Assembly (NCBI RefSeq): GCF_013155385.1 | Contig: NZ_JABJUQ010000007.1 | Span: 3,752,501 to 3,816,500, forward strand | Length of the DNA: 64,000 nt | Origin: Bacillus sp. WMMC1349 | GTDB lineage: Bacteria > Bacillota > Bacilli > Bacillales > Bacillaceae | Reading direction: 5' to 3' | In this document: positions 9,226-18,657 of the stretch, in pieces | Numbering within the stretch: position 1 is the stretch's first letter | Layout of the letters: every line of letters starts with the position of its first letter | Position numbers and translations under genes: made by a program | The notes under the pieces: model-generated | The model's input: only the letters and a program-made list of their open reading frames with translations | Told to the model about the DNA's origin: nothing | Databases searched by the model: none

Positions 9226-9334
9226 GTGAAAAGTTTTGATTGGGCTGGAATAAATAAGATAGGAGCCGTTCATCAGGTTATCATTCATGATTGCTATAGA
9301 TCAAAAGCGTCCAACAGATCTGTTTTTAATGATA

Positions 9335-9370
9335 AAGGACCTTAACCGTCTTTCATTGGTTAAGGCCCTT
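9335..9370 (-). terminator. Hairpin, probable terminator of the padR operon
   Basis: Stem AAGGxCCTTAACC / GGTTAAGGxCCTT with a 10-nt loop. Lies downstream of the HAAS-domain gene with a repeat copy between. The following T-rich tract on the minus strand is weak. Confidence 0.5.
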
Positions 9371-9383
9371 GGGATTGGCATAT

Positions 9384-9488
9384 GGAGCTGTCTAAAAAAT
9401 CCTTTTTCAACATAAATCAGGGGGAATTGCGAGCCAGGCGAACAAATTCCGCAATTTTTATTCATTCACACTACTTTCAGGTCACCCC
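9384..9488. repeat. Dispersed inverted-end repeat, copy B
   Basis: Same family as the element at 2589 but in the opposite orientation: GGAGCTGTCTAAAAAATCC at the left end and ACTACTTTCAGG(T)CACCCC at the right. Interior rearranged or degenerate around the CGAGCC segment. Confidence 0.7.
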
Positions 9489-9505
9489 TTTAAAGGATAT
9501 GTTAC

Positions 9506-10264
9506 TTATGACTGGATCTTCTTTTTTCTTATAATTAAAAAAATGATAAACACTGCAATACCCACTAATAGCAGTATTGTATAAAAGATGTAGGTTGGAT
9601 TTTTATTTATATCCTCAGGAATAAATCGATTTGCAAGAGGTCCGAGTGATATAAGCAATGCGATAATCACTGTAAACCAAGTTTTTGTATAAAGTGCCGC
9701 AACAACAAATATTACAATACAAAAAACGATAATCAAGTTGTTTTGAAAAGGTGTCGCTATGTAAATGGTCTTAAAACCTTGCTTTTTATACCAAAGTAAA
9801 ATGCAAACAAATAACCCAGTAACTAAAAAATTTGTTCCTATGGTGGCCAAAATCTTGCCCCATTTTGATTGAAGTTTAGGTAATACTTTGAAATACAGAA
9901 AACCAAAAATTACTACTCCTATCACTCCTATCATAAATGCAAGCGTTATAATACCTATAGATAATGAAAATTCTCCTTCAATTGCAGGTCCGATACTCAT
10001 ATAGGCAGCCAATAAAAGCAGTATTATTGGTACTAATCCGAAAATTTCACGATAATCTGTTTTCATTGATTCTCCGATACTTTTCATATATTGCTTAGGA
10101 TTTTCCCCAATTATATGTGTTACATCTTTTCCCTTTGACTCCGCTTCAAGTAAATGAACTTCTAGTTCCTCTGCAATTTCATTAATTTCTTTGTCATTTT
10201 TTCCTTTTGAAATTAAGTATAAGCGAAGTTCTTCCAAAAACTGTTCAGACTCTTTAGAAAGCAT
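9506..10264 (-). CDS. HAAS-domain membrane protein, partner of PadR regulator
   Basis: 252 residues. The first about 80 form the soluble HAAS-type domain (LSKESEQFLEELRLYLISKGK...EINEIAEELEVHLLEAESKG), followed by five or six transmembrane helices. HAAS proteins are regularly encoded next to PadR regulators; the domain is thought to link a membrane partner to the regulator. The ATG at 10264 follows GAGAGGTG and lies 6 bp after the padR stop, so the two are coupled. Specific function unknown. Confidence 0.8.
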   Translation of the reverse strand: MLSKESEQFLEELRLYLISKGKNDKEINEIAEELEVHLLEAESKGKDVTHIIGENPKQYMKSIGESMKTDYREIFGLVPIILLLLAAYMSIGPAIEGEFSLSIGIITLAFMIGVIGVVIFGFLYFKVLPKLQSKWGKILATIGTNFLVTGLFVCILLWYKKQGFKTIYIATPFQNNLIIVFCIVIFVVAALYTKTWFTVIIALLISLGPLANRFIPEDINKNPTYIFYTILLLVGIAVFIIFLIIRKKKIQS

Positions 10265-10270
10265 ATTTTT

Positions 10271-10600
10271 TCACCTCTCCCTTGTATTTAACACATTATC
10301 AACAGTGAAGCTTAACTGCTCCCACCGCTTGATAAATAACTTTAGCTCTTGTTCTCCTTTTTCAGTTAATGAGTAATATTTTCTTTTAGGTCCAGCTGTT
10401 GATTTTCTTAAAGTAGCACTAATTAATCCTTCCTTTTGCATTCGAAGTAATAAAGGATAAATGGTGCCTTCACTGAAAGAATTAAAACCATACGACTCCA
10501 GTCTAGTAGCTAATTCATACCCATAGATTTCTCCATCTTTAATGATTGCTAAAAGACAACCATCTAGAATTCCCTTTAACATTTGAGTATTATCTGCCAT
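10271..10600 (-). CDS. PadR-family transcriptional regulator
   Basis: 109 residues: winged helix with GYELATRLESYGFNSFSEGTIYPLLLRMQKEGLI and a basic wing (STAGPKRKYYSLTEKG), then a short C-terminal dimerisation helix, as in subfamily-2 PadR proteins. The ATG at 10600 is preceded by AAGGAG at 8 nt and is preferred to an ATG 11 codons upstream. Two matching operators flank its promoter, so it very likely represses its own operon with the membrane protein gene. Confidence 0.9.
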   Translation of the reverse strand: MADNTQMLKGILDGCLLAIIKDGEIYGYELATRLESYGFNSFSEGTIYPLLLRMQKEGLISATLRKSTAGPKRKYYSLTEKGEQELKLFIKRWEQLSFTVDNVLNTRER

Positions 10601-10617
10601 AGAATTTACTCCTTCCA

Positions 10618-10638
10618 ATACCTTGTAATACAAGATAT
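10618..10638 (-). promoter_or_regulatory. PadR-type operator 1 (downstream of -10)
   Basis: ATACCTTGTAATACAAGATAT: imperfect dyad with the same half-site as operator 2, between the -10 box and the padR start. Confidence 0.7.
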
Positions 10639-10644
10639 GCTTTC

Positions 10645-10673
10645 ATTATAATTATTTATACCTTGCAATACAA
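10645..10673 (-). promoter_or_regulatory. Sigma-A promoter of padR operon
   Basis: TTGTAT (10668-10673) and TATAAT (10645-10650) on the minus strand with 17-bp spacing; its -35 lies inside operator 2. Confidence 0.8.
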
Positions 10674-10680
10674 GGTATAA
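10656..10680 (-). promoter_or_regulatory. PadR-type operator 2 (over -35)
   Basis: Perfect inverted repeat TTATACCTTG / CAAGGTATAA with a 5-bp centre, covering the -35 box. The ATAC...GTAT framing resembles PadR/LmrR-family operators. Confidence 0.8.
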
Positions 10681-11213
10681 ATGAAAATAAAAATGCCAAT
10701 TTGGCTGTCATCATTGTAAGTACATTATTGGTTAGATTCAAAAATTATAATTCATAAACTAAGGTTTGGTACGCCAACACTAAACTAGACAACTTTAGGT
10801 GATCAAGCACCCTGTAAATTTGGATGTGATTGTTGCTTCCGCTACTGGATTAAGGGACATCCTTTCATAATTAGAGATCATTTACTCTTAAATGTTTCTG
10901 ATTTTCAGATCAACTTTGATGGAGCTAAAGCTCTATATGTTCAGAGCAGTATCAATTAGATCGACACATGTACATCCGTAATGCCATTTTTGATTGCCCC
11001 TTGCTGATGTCAAATTGTAACATTTCATCTTCCTAATTGAAACTCATACGACTCAGCTCATTTCTCTGTTTTGATTTATTACAAGGTTTTAAATGCGGCT
11101 TAAATCCGGAGACTGTTTTAATATTGGGACAGTTTATATCTAATCATTCAGTCTCACATTCACCTATTAAAAAGGGAGTATTGTCCTCCCTCTTTAACTT
11201 AATGTTTTACAGG
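10681..11213. other. Intergenic DNA with possible ORF scrap
   Basis: No intact gene seen. On the plus strand 10789-10959 is open for 56 codons without a start; its translation is cysteine-rich near the front (PCKFGCDCCFRYW) and is not recognised. It could be a decayed gene or chance. Confidence 0.3.
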
Positions 11214-14200
11214 TCATTTGCGGCTGATTTTTCCTATATGTGCTATGATACAATTATAAATATTTTTTTCAGAGAACCGCTTATAATCACCAACTACATA
11301 AAACTCTTTTTTAGCTCGCGTTACAGCTACATTTATTAGATTTGGCTTTGAACATGACCAGTTAGCTGCTCCATCGCTATTTTCGTCTGTACCAGTTACT
11401 AAATAAACAATATTTGCTTCTTTTCCTTGAAATGTGTGAACCGTACCGATAGATTTCTTCAACCAATCGTTTATGATTTCTGCAGGTATGTTCATGTTTT
11501 TTAATCTTTCTTTTAGAATTTTTTTTATTCCATCTTTTACTGCGGTAAAAGGGGAAATGATATACACCTCGGGAGGACCTGAAGTTTCTTTCCATTTTTC
11601 AATAATACAGTCTGCCACCAAATCTGCTTGCTCTTTAACAAATTGTCGGTTTGTAGCAGGTCCTTTACAGTCAAGCCACCCACTTACACCCTGTCCCTCT
11701 ATTCCTAAAACCATTTTATTATCGTAGGCTATTTCATTGGCAATGCTAAACATTGGATCAAAACATCTTCTATGAACCCATAAAGGTGTTCCAATCCATT
11801 GCCCACAGCTGTTTTCCATTCCATATGGGTTTGCTGCATCTGCTAATGTTTGAACTGAGGTACCCAATCCAATATATCTATCATTTACATTGAAGTATTT
11901 TTTAATATTTCCTAAAATTGTTTTATCAATTGTGACAACAGGCTCAATTTGAATTGGGTCACCTACTGCTACAATTTTTTCAGATCTCCATATAGCACCT
12001 GCTGCTTGCTGAGGGCTAGCTTGTCCTGCCTCATCTATAAATAAATAATGAATAAAGTCTTTTTCTATACCTTTATACATAGAACTAAAACTTGCAAATG
12101 TTGTGCTTACTAAAGGGGTTATTAGATGAACCGTTTGCCACATGTTCTTAAGATATTCTTGATGATCCTTATCATTAAGATCTAAATTTGTTCGATTAAT
12201 TAATAAGCGTAAAGTAGACTTAATTGCTTCAAAATTAAAGGATAATATTAATTTATGAATTTTCATTGCTTTTAAAAACAATAATCCTCTTTTGAAATTT
12301 AGTTCATCTGTAAGCCAAATTGTATTTAATTGCCGAGTTTCGTATGCCTGTTCAGACCAATATTCATTCTCTGGTAACACAAGACCCTGCATACTATAAT
12401 CGTCTAGCTGTTTTTCATAACTAGATATTTTTTGCTTAGTATCATTTAGGGTTTTGTTATATTCGTCTATTTTTTTGCTATTTAAATGAAGCTTTCTTTC
12501 CTCTTCTCTCAAACAAGAAATTATACGATTGATTTCATTTTTCAACTCGATATTTTCATTGTTTTTTTTGTTTAAGATCCTTTGTAAAATGGATGGTTTT
12601 GGTAAATTTTGAATCTGTTGTTCTATCAGTTGTTTTTGCTTTTCTAAATAAATTTTCTCATTTTCTGCATTAATTTTTTCTTGCTTAAGTATAAGCAGTT
12701 GATTCTCTAACCATTTGAATTGGTCAGTATAAACTTGTATTTGTTTAAATTCATCATGAAATCTTTGAAGATCTTTCTTTTTTTGTTGCACACAATTTAA
12801 AATGTCTTCAAAATCATTTACAGCCTCTTTCCAATCCTTTATGTCAACTTGCTTACTGTCCCGCTCCAGTTGTTTAAGAAATGCCTGTTCATCATTATTT
12901 CTGCCAAACAACTTCCAACCAAATGCAGCTATATTATCAGATTTTCCAAGAGCTCCTGAAAACAGTCCCCATGCATTTTCATTACGACCTAGAAGATCTT
13001 TTGCGGCAGAAGGGTACATAGATAAATTCTTTGCCTCTTTAGCATACAACTCCTCAAATTCCTTAAACTTAACTTTATCATCAATTGGTCGAATAACTTC
13101 ATCTTGTTTAGGAAGATCCTTTGAAATATTTTCAACTGCACCATTGTTGCTTGAAGCAACAACCATTGAATAGTTGTTTATTTTTGAATCTAATAAATAG
13201 ATAGGATAATAGAAGCCATCTAAGTTTATCGTTTTTACTTTTGTAAAAGCTTTAGTAGGGTGATCTAGTTGTACCATTTCTCTTGCTCTTTGAACGACAA
13301 TGTCTGCAAAGATATCTTTTAATAATGTCGTCTTTCCTGTCCCTGGCGGTCCGTTGACAGAACTAATTTTTTGATTTTTATTTAGTATTTGGTTTACCGC
13401 TACTTGCTGCATTAAAGACAATCTATGGTTTACCGGTGATGGCCAACGACCATTTGGTAAATTTTTCGGCTGTAAAAGCTCTTCAATATATTCTCTATTT
13501 TCATTTATATTCAATCTTTCTTCATTAGATGTTCCTTTAATAAACTGACGGAGTGTGTCATTTTCTCCTTTTGATATTATTAGTTCTAAGTCATTTAAAT
13601 AAAAACTATTAAAATTTTTAGATAGAGATTTTTGGTCTGACTTTAAGATCTGGATTTCCAGATAATTCAATGAACTGTTATTTAATTGATGAAAATATTG
13701 CTGGTAAACTTGTTGAATGGAAAGTAAGGCTTCTTTTTTCACTCCATTAGAAAAGATGGTCTGTGCCTGTTCTTCAAAAAGTTTTAACTGATTTTGAAAA
13801 GGTGTTTTTAGTTCCTCATAATGCATTTTCGAGTTTTCTGCCATCAATTTCATGACATACATTAAAAAAGGAACGAACATCGAATCTTTTATATAATTTC
13901 CATTTTCATCTACTAAAAAAGAAAAACTAAATAAGGTTTTATAATCCTTATTGATAATCTCATCGTTATTTTTGAAAATATCTCGTATAAAACTGACGAG
14001 TTTATGATGCTCAAAACAAGCACAGTAGTAACGGAACTGAATTTGATGTTCCTTATTTTTTAATTGGTCGTTCTGCCAAGGGTGTTCATTTAAATCTACC
14101 AAACGCGTTCGATGTCGATTTTTATTATCTATGAAATAACTTTTTTTCAAAAAATCTCCCTTACCAGTAACTTCACCTGGTGCTAATGCTTCAACTAAAT

Positions 14201-14240
14201 GCCAAGCCTTCAGCACAGATTGTAATCTCGTTTTTTGCAT
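11214..14240 (-). CDS. Large SF1 (UPF1/DNA2-like) helicase, orphan
   Basis: 1008 residues. An N-terminal region of about 270 residues without a recognised domain is followed by a superfamily-1 motor: motif I GPPGTGKTT (297-305), motif II IDEAGQAS (roughly residue 740), VGDPIQIEPV (motif III), IISPFTAVKDG, TVHTFQGKEANIVYLVTG (motif V) and NVAVTRAKKEFYVVGD (motif VI). Between motifs I and II lies a long charged insert (about 460-620) with strong coiled-coil character. These are AAA_11/AAA_12-type helicases acting on RNA or DNA. The ATG at 14240 follows GGGAGTG. No partner gene is adjacent and both flanks are degraded DNA, so it looks acquired. Large helicases of this type occur in phage-defence islands, but nothing here proves that role. 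Confidence 0.85.
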   Translation of the reverse strand: MQKTRLQSVLKAWHLVEALAPGEVTGKGDFLKKSYFIDNKNRHRTRLVDLNEHPWQNDQLKNKEHQIQFRYYCACFEHHKLVSFIRDIFKNNDEIINKDYKTLFSFSFLVDENGNYIKDSMFVPFLMYVMKLMAENSKMHYEELKTPFQNQLKLFEEQAQTIFSNGVKKEALLSIQQVYQQYFHQLNNSSLNYLEIQILKSDQKSLSKNFNSFYLNDLELIISKGENDTLRQFIKGTSNEERLNINENREYIEELLQPKNLPNGRWPSPVNHRLSLMQQVAVNQILNKNQKISSVNGPPGTGKTTLLKDIFADIVVQRAREMVQLDHPTKAFTKVKTINLDGFYYPIYLLDSKINNYSMVVASSNNGAVENISKDLPKQDEVIRPIDDKVKFKEFEELYAKEAKNLSMYPSAAKDLLGRNENAWGLFSGALGKSDNIAAFGWKLFGRNNDEQAFLKQLERDSKQVDIKDWKEAVNDFEDILNCVQQKKKDLQRFHDEFKQIQVYTDQFKWLENQLLILKQEKINAENEKIYLEKQKQLIEQQIQNLPKPSILQRILNKKNNENIELKNEINRIISCLREEERKLHLNSKKIDEYNKTLNDTKQKISSYEKQLDDYSMQGLVLPENEYWSEQAYETRQLNTIWLTDELNFKRGLLFLKAMKIHKLILSFNFEAIKSTLRLLINRTNLDLNDKDHQEYLKNMWQTVHLITPLVSTTFASFSSMYKGIEKDFIHYLFIDEAGQASPQQAAGAIWRSEKIVAVGDPIQIEPVVTIDKTILGNIKKYFNVNDRYIGLGTSVQTLADAANPYGMENSCGQWIGTPLWVHRRCFDPMFSIANEIAYDNKMVLGIEGQGVSGWLDCKGPATNRQFVKEQADLVADCIIEKWKETSGPPEVYIISPFTAVKDGIKKILKERLKNMNIPAEIINDWLKKSIGTVHTFQGKEANIVYLVTGTDENSDGAANWSCSKPNLINVAVTRAKKEFYVVGDYKRFSEKNIYNCIIAHIGKISRK

Positions 14241-14379
14241 TTTTTCACTCCCACTATTGTTACCTTAAAGATTTGCAAAGCCTTCATCAAATAGAATCCA
14301 TATGAAACCTAGTCAGTAACCATTCTTTTATTTACGACTCTTTGCCCGTGTTTTGAATACCTTGGTGTACGATTATGTG

Positions 14380-14453
14380 TTGAATTGGGAAATTTGCTCG
14401 CTTTCCGCGGGCCTCCCTGATTTATGTTGAAAAAGGGCTTGTTAGACAGCTCC
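14380..14453. repeat. Dispersed inverted-end repeat, copy C (5' end lost)
   Basis: Retains the interior TTTGCTCGCTTTCCGCGGG and the right end TTGTTAGACAGCTCC of the family at 2589; the left terminus is missing. Confidence 0.65.
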
Positions 14454-14522
14454 ATTGAGTAGCCTTTTATACAATGAGCCTATTTCAGAGGCTTCTTTTA
14501 TAAGGTTTCTTATAATAGCGAT

Positions 14523-14658
14523 TTAAAGGTCTTTTTCATCCACCTTAATACATGAGTAGTATAATAAATCATACTCTAATTGTCCAAGTTCATCTAGTGG
14601 CTTAAAGCGCAGTAGAGGTTCATCACTATAAATAAATTTCCAGAAGAACGTTCTTTAG
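14523..14658 (-). pseudogene. Unrecognised gene fragment
   Basis: About 40 codons are open without a start; the end reads DEPLLRFKPLDELGQ then ...YSCIKVDEKDL before a stop at 14523. Composition is protein-like, but I do not recognise the family. It lies between repeat copy C and the broken PfpI gene, in DNA that otherwise shows nothing. Confidence 0.35.
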
Positions 14659-14792
14659 TTGGGCTTGTTGACTTCCAGGGCTGATAGATTAAATTCCTCA
14701 TGTAATTGTCTTGGGCTAGTGGGGGATTTGCTCTATGGAAGATTCGATCTATTATTGCTGGGTCGCCCAGACATACCCCCTCTTATGGCTAG

Positions 14793-15379
14793 CTATTCAA
14801 GTGAATTCATTAACTCAAAGAAGTATTTTTGGTTCTGAGTCTGATAAAGATTGAACCATGCATGTAATGTTTCAGAGGCAAACACTTCTAGTATCTTCAA
14901 TACATGCATCGTAAATTCTAACGGAGCTATACCTGATGCAGTAACTAAATTCCCATCCGTTACTGCTGGCTCCATTTGATAATATTTTTCTCCAAATTAG
15001 GACAAACCATTTTCAAATAGTCTAGATTGTTGCTTGTATGCCTTCTGGAGTCTAACAATCCCTTCTTTGCAAGTCCCATTGTTGCACCACAAATCGCCGC
15101 AACAACAGTCCCTTCTTTTAAAGATTTAGAAACTTTTTTCAATATTGGTTCATGAATTGCTTCCATCCAAGTATTTCCGCCCGGAAGAATGAAAACATCA
15201 TCTCTTTCTAAAATACAATCTTCAATAGAAATACTAGGTAGTATTTTCAATCCTCCCATTGTAGTAACAGAATTGGTATCAACGCCTACTGTAACCACCT
15301 TTAGAGGTGCTAACTCTTTTTTGAAATACCTTCCAGAGTTTAGTTCCGCAATTAAATAACCTATCTCCCAGTCTGACAT
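14793..15379 (-). pseudogene. DJ-1/PfpI family amidotransferase-like protein, frameshifted
   Basis: Two overlapping frames together encode one class I glutamine amidotransferase-like protein. The first (14960-15379) carries TMSDWEIGYL, FILPGGNTW and the nucleophile elbow VAAICGATMGLA with the cysteine; the second (14793-14975) continues with EPAVTDGNLVTASGIAPLEF and the C-terminal YFFELMNSL. The break is near 14970. At the front, the codons before the first ATG read as the expected YNVFDTMSDWE, but the ATG that sits at the right distance from an AAAAGGAG is in another frame. So there are probably two indels. The intact family includes stress proteins and hydrolases; this copy should be inactive. 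Confidence 0.8.
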
Positions 15380-15409
15380 TGTATCAAATACATTGTATGC
15401 ATAACACGC

Positions 15410-15791
15410 ACTCCTTTTATCATTGATTAATCGCTATACTCTATTATAAAAAAACATTACTGCCATCAATTTTTAAACTACTTCAAACAGATTGTTTCAA
15501 TTAATTTACCATTATCTTTTTCCTATAGAAGCAATACCGCTACATTTGAAGTCTGTTCCCTGAAATGATGTCCTAGCACTGATTCATAACAAATTTACTT
15601 CCGACTGAAGGTCATTTGACAAAAAATCCATATGAATCAACAATTATACATTTAGGTTATCACTATTCGTTCCATAGATGATCTTCCAACTGAAGTTATT
15701 GATTTAAGCCCTTCAAATGTTACTTAATCATTCTTTATTATTCTTGAATATTTTATACTTTCTTATTTCTTTACTTTGCCTCCCCCTATAT
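15410..15791. other. Intergenic, nothing recognised
   Basis: AT-rich stretch between the broken PfpI gene and the next hypothetical gene; no gene, repeat or RNA seen. Confidence 0.4.
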
Positions 15792-16241
15792 TTAGAGCCG
15801 TGAATAGATCTTGTCGAGTTGAGAGAAATACTCCTTTTGATCAAAGTAAAAAGCGGGAATTTTCTTCAGCCATTCAACATTATTTCCAATGCGATCTACA
15901 CTCTGACTTATATTCAAACCAACTTTTTCCCATATCACCTGACCATTTTGTTTTAGTACTTCTGCTATAACAACCGTACAATTTAAATCACAGTCATCAG
16001 GGCAAATTAAAACAGGTACCATTTCTTCTAAATTGTTTGAGTAAAATCTCTCTTTTAAAATAGTCTTCTCTTCTTCTATGTACATCCAATCAGCTAGAGG
16101 GGGAATTAACCCAAGAAAATTCATCTTTGGATAGAGATGATCAAGAATTCTATCCAAAGGAGTACCGTCTATTACAATTGTAAAATGGTCTTCTCTACTA
16201 TATTTGCTTTTTAGATTTAATACTTCTATTTTGTTAGACAT
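15792..16241 (-). CDS. Hypothetical protein
   Basis: About 149 residues from the ATG at 16241, which has AAGGATGG upstream; an open extension reaches 16337 without a clear ribosome-binding site. Soluble, acidic, no signal peptide. Features: FTIVIDGTPLDRIL early, MNFLGLIPPLADWMY, then VPVLICPDDCDLNCTVVIAEV with a C-x3-C pair, and a KIPAFYFDQKEYFSQLDKIYSRL tail. It resembles small uncharacterised Bacillus proteins often carried singly in variable regions; no function is assigned. An immunity-protein role is possible but unsupported. Confidence 0.6.
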   Translation of the reverse strand: MSNKIEVLNLKSKYSREDHFTIVIDGTPLDRILDHLYPKMNFLGLIPPLADWMYIEEEKTILKERFYSNNLEEMVPVLICPDDCDLNCTVVIAEVLKQNGQVIWEKVGLNISQSVDRIGNNVEWLKKIPAFYFDQKEYFSQLDKIYSRL

Positions 16242-16420
16242 TCCATATCCATCCTTCTTATATTGAGGTGGGATTTTCTGCTTCAAATTATGATCATACC
16301 CTTCCCGTTCCTGAAAATCTACTATTCTCGTCACCAATCCAGCACCGTAACATGGACCATGATCATACTAGCAATGAACTGTTTATCAGCAGAGAATTCA
16401 ACATATAGTTTTCTCGTTTA

Positions 16421-16600
16421 TTAACTCTTTATATCTGCCTGACCATTGAAGAACATCTTTTTAAAAAAATCGACAGGAGTGCGTGGCATCCTTTGAAAAA
16501 GCTCTCCACATTCTTCTCTCTGCAAAAATGTCATGTCTTTAAAGATTCGGGCTTCTAGCTTTTTTAGAGCTTGAGCGAACTCTGTTTGATCACTTTAGCG
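16421..16600 (-). pseudogene. C-terminal remnant of an unrecognised gene
   Basis: About 58 open codons end at a stop at 16421. The translation has protein-like stretches: FAQALKKLEARIFKDMTF, then LFQRMPRTPVDFFKKMFF. There is a stop just upstream, then further in-frame-looking scraps. It could be the tail of a regulator. The rest of 16340-17014 holds nothing I recognise. Confidence 0.35.
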
Positions 16601-17014
16601 ACATTTGGTCACTGCTCTTGACGAACTAAGTTGATGACAGCTACTAATGGCTAATGAAAAGCACAAAATTGGGGTATTTAAGAAGAAGTGACTCAAATTT
16701 GCTGGATCAGTGTTGTGAGTTAGGTTACATCCCTTCTTTCAAAACGCTCATAATATCCGAACATTTTTGACTGTGCCAATATAACCCACCGATCTTTTGA
16801 AGACTGTAGATCCTCATGAATCTGTATGATACTTCCATAAACACTCTAATCTATGCCAATACTGTTAACTTTCCACACTTCAATTCCTCTTTGAACAATG
16901 CATATATCTTCGCTTATAATACGGTTCTTATGACAAATGTCACCCGATTTTGATGACATCACTTACTAAAATCCGCTTCCTGTCACATATACAATGGAAT
17001 CAGGAGGTATCAAA

Positions 17015-17917
17015 ATGAACGAAGTTGTGCGCTTAACCAATGTAACAAAGTCATATAAACATAAAACAGCGGTTCAATCTATCAGTTTCTCAATTAAAAA
17101 AGGGGACATCACAGCCATTCTGGGGCCGAACGGGGCCGGGAAAACGACGTTGATTTCAATGATGCTGGGGCTGTTAAAGCCGACAGACGGTGACATTACA
17201 TTATTCCATGCCTCACCGCAAGAAAGGCGCGTTCACGAAAAAATCGGGACGATGCTGCAGGAAGTCAGCGTGATGCCAGGGTTAAATGCAGGTGAAATTG
17301 TAGAACTCGTCCGGAGCTACTATCCAAAGCCCTTACCCCTCGAAAAACTTTTGAGTTTAACAGGCCTGACAGATCGCGATTTAAAAACTCGGGCAGAAAA
17401 GTTGTCCGGTGGACAAAAACGCCGTCTCAGTTTTGCCTTGGCACTTGCCGGTGATCCTGAGCTAATGATCTTTGACGAACCGACTGTCGGTATGGACATT
17501 ACATCAAGAAACCGTTTTTGGCAAACAATCCATACCCTTGCTGACCAAGGAAAAACAATTATTTTTTCCACTCACTATTTACAGGAAGCAGATGATGCCG
17601 CACAGCGAATTTTGCTCTTTAAAGACGGCAGCATTGTCGCAGATGGAACACCGCAGGAAATCAAAGCAAGCATCGCCAAGCAGTCGGTTTCTTTTATAGT
17701 AGATCCAGAAAAACCGTTGGCGAAACTGTATCAACATCCTGATATTGAGCGGACTTACCGAAAAAACAATCGCATCTTCATCGAAACTGCCAATACGGAC
17801 AAGATCCTGGCACTCATTTTTGAAGAAAAGATTGGTGCTTATGATATTCAAATCGAACGAGGGAATCTGGAAAAGGCGTTCAGCCAGCTGACAGGCAAAG
17901 GAGACGATGAAACATGA
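17015..17917 (+). CDS. yvfR: ABC transporter ATP-binding protein YvfR
   Basis: 300 residues. Walker [14 protein letters not shown] (near 40), signature [21 protein letters not shown], Walker [13 protein letters not shown] and switch H in [20 protein letters not shown]. The C-terminal extension suits ABC-2 exporters. The ATG at 17015 follows GGAGGT at 8 nt. First gene of a four-gene operon with overlapping ends (yvfR/yvfS overlap by 4 bp). Gene order and sequence match B. subtilis yvfRSTU, a transporter linked to its own sensor. Substrate unknown. This operon has clearly higher G+C than the flanking DNA. Confidence 0.92.
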   Translation: MNEVVRLTNVTKSYKHKTAVQSISFSIKKGDITAILGPNGAGKTTLISMMLGLLKPTDGDITLFHASPQERRVHEKIGTMLQEVSVMPGLNAGEIVELVRSYYPKPLPLEKLLSLTGLTDRDLKTRAEKLSGGQKRRLSFALALAGDPELMIFDEPTVGMDITSRNRFWQTIHTLADQGKTIIFSTHYLQEADDAAQRILLFKDGSIVADGTPQEIKASIAKQSVSFIVDPEKPLAKLYQHPDIERTYRKNNRIFIETANTDKILALIFEEKIGAYDIQIERGNLEKAFSQLTGKGDDET

Positions 17918-18651
17918 GAATATTTCATATGCAGTGCAAAACAGAGATCAAAAGAATCCTCAGAAATCGATATTATGTTTTTTGGTCGCTGGCCATGCCA
18001 ATTGCTTTCTATTATATTTTCACTAATGTTGTCAACACGAATGCTTCCAACCCTGTGGATTGGAAGGCGCATTATTTAATGTCGATGACATCATTCAGCG
18101 TGATGGGCTCTTCAATCATGACGCTAGGAATTCGCATGGTTCAAGAGCGGACTCAAGGATGGTCAACGTTTATTCGCGTGACTCCTCTCCCTGATCATGT
18201 ATATTTTGCTGCACAAATGGCCGGGCAAAGCGTCATTCATATCCTGTCGATTATGGTGATCTTTTTATCCGGTGCTTTGATCAACGGAATTTCTTTATCC
18301 GCACTTGAATGGTACCTGAGCGGCTTGTGGATCTTGCTTGGCTCGCTCCCATTTCTAGCGATCGGGACATTGATTGGGATGATGAAAAAAGTCGATACAG
18401 CGGCAGGTGTCAGTAACGTACTCTATATGTTGCTCGCTGTTGGCGGCGGAATGTGGATGCCGCTTGAGGTGATGCCGAAAATGATGCAAAATATCGGCTA
18501 TTGGCTGCCATCCTATCATTTTGGCAGCGGAGCATGGGAGATTGTACAAGGTCGAATGCCCGACTGGCAAAGCATTCTGATTCTATTAACCTATTCATCC
18601 ATATTTATGCTACTATCTAAATATGTGAGAAAAAAACAAGAAGCGGTGTGA
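17914..18651 (+). CDS. yvfS: ABC-2 permease YvfS
   Basis: 245 residues with six membrane helices. A short cytoplasmic start with [29 protein letters not shown] leads into helix 1; the region [28 protein letters not shown] is the conserved cytoplasmic coupling loop, and [26 protein letters not shown] precedes the last helix. It is the membrane partner of YvfR; ATGA overlap with yvfR and a 6-bp gap to yvfT. Confidence 0.9.
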   Translation: MRIFHMQCKTEIKRILRNRYYVFWSLAMPIAFYYIFTNVVNTNASNPVDWKAHYLMSMTSFSVMGSSIMTLGIRMVQERTQGWSTFIRVTPLPDHVYFAAQMAGQSVIHILSIMVIFLSGALINGISLSALEWYLSGLWILLGSLPFLAIGTLIGMMKKVDTAAGVSNVLYMLLAVGGGMWMPLEVMPKMMQNIGYWLPSYHFGSGAWEIVQGRMPDWQSILILLTYSSIFMLLSKYVRKKQEAV

Positions 18652-18657
18652 GCAACA

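Noticed and set aside
9255-9290. GGAGCCGTTCATCA as the far att site of the rlmH island
   Set aside because: Only partly similar to the rlmH end (GGAGCCGTATCATAA), and the match is in the opposite orientation for simple direct repeats; too weak to claim.
11037-11339. 100-codon plus-strand frame
   Set aside because: Runs antisense into the helicase 3' end, no start signal and no family resemblance.
9384-14453. Copies B and C of the repeat as a CRISPR-like array
   Set aside because: Copies are kilobases apart in mixed orientation with genes between; no regular spacers anywhere in the window.
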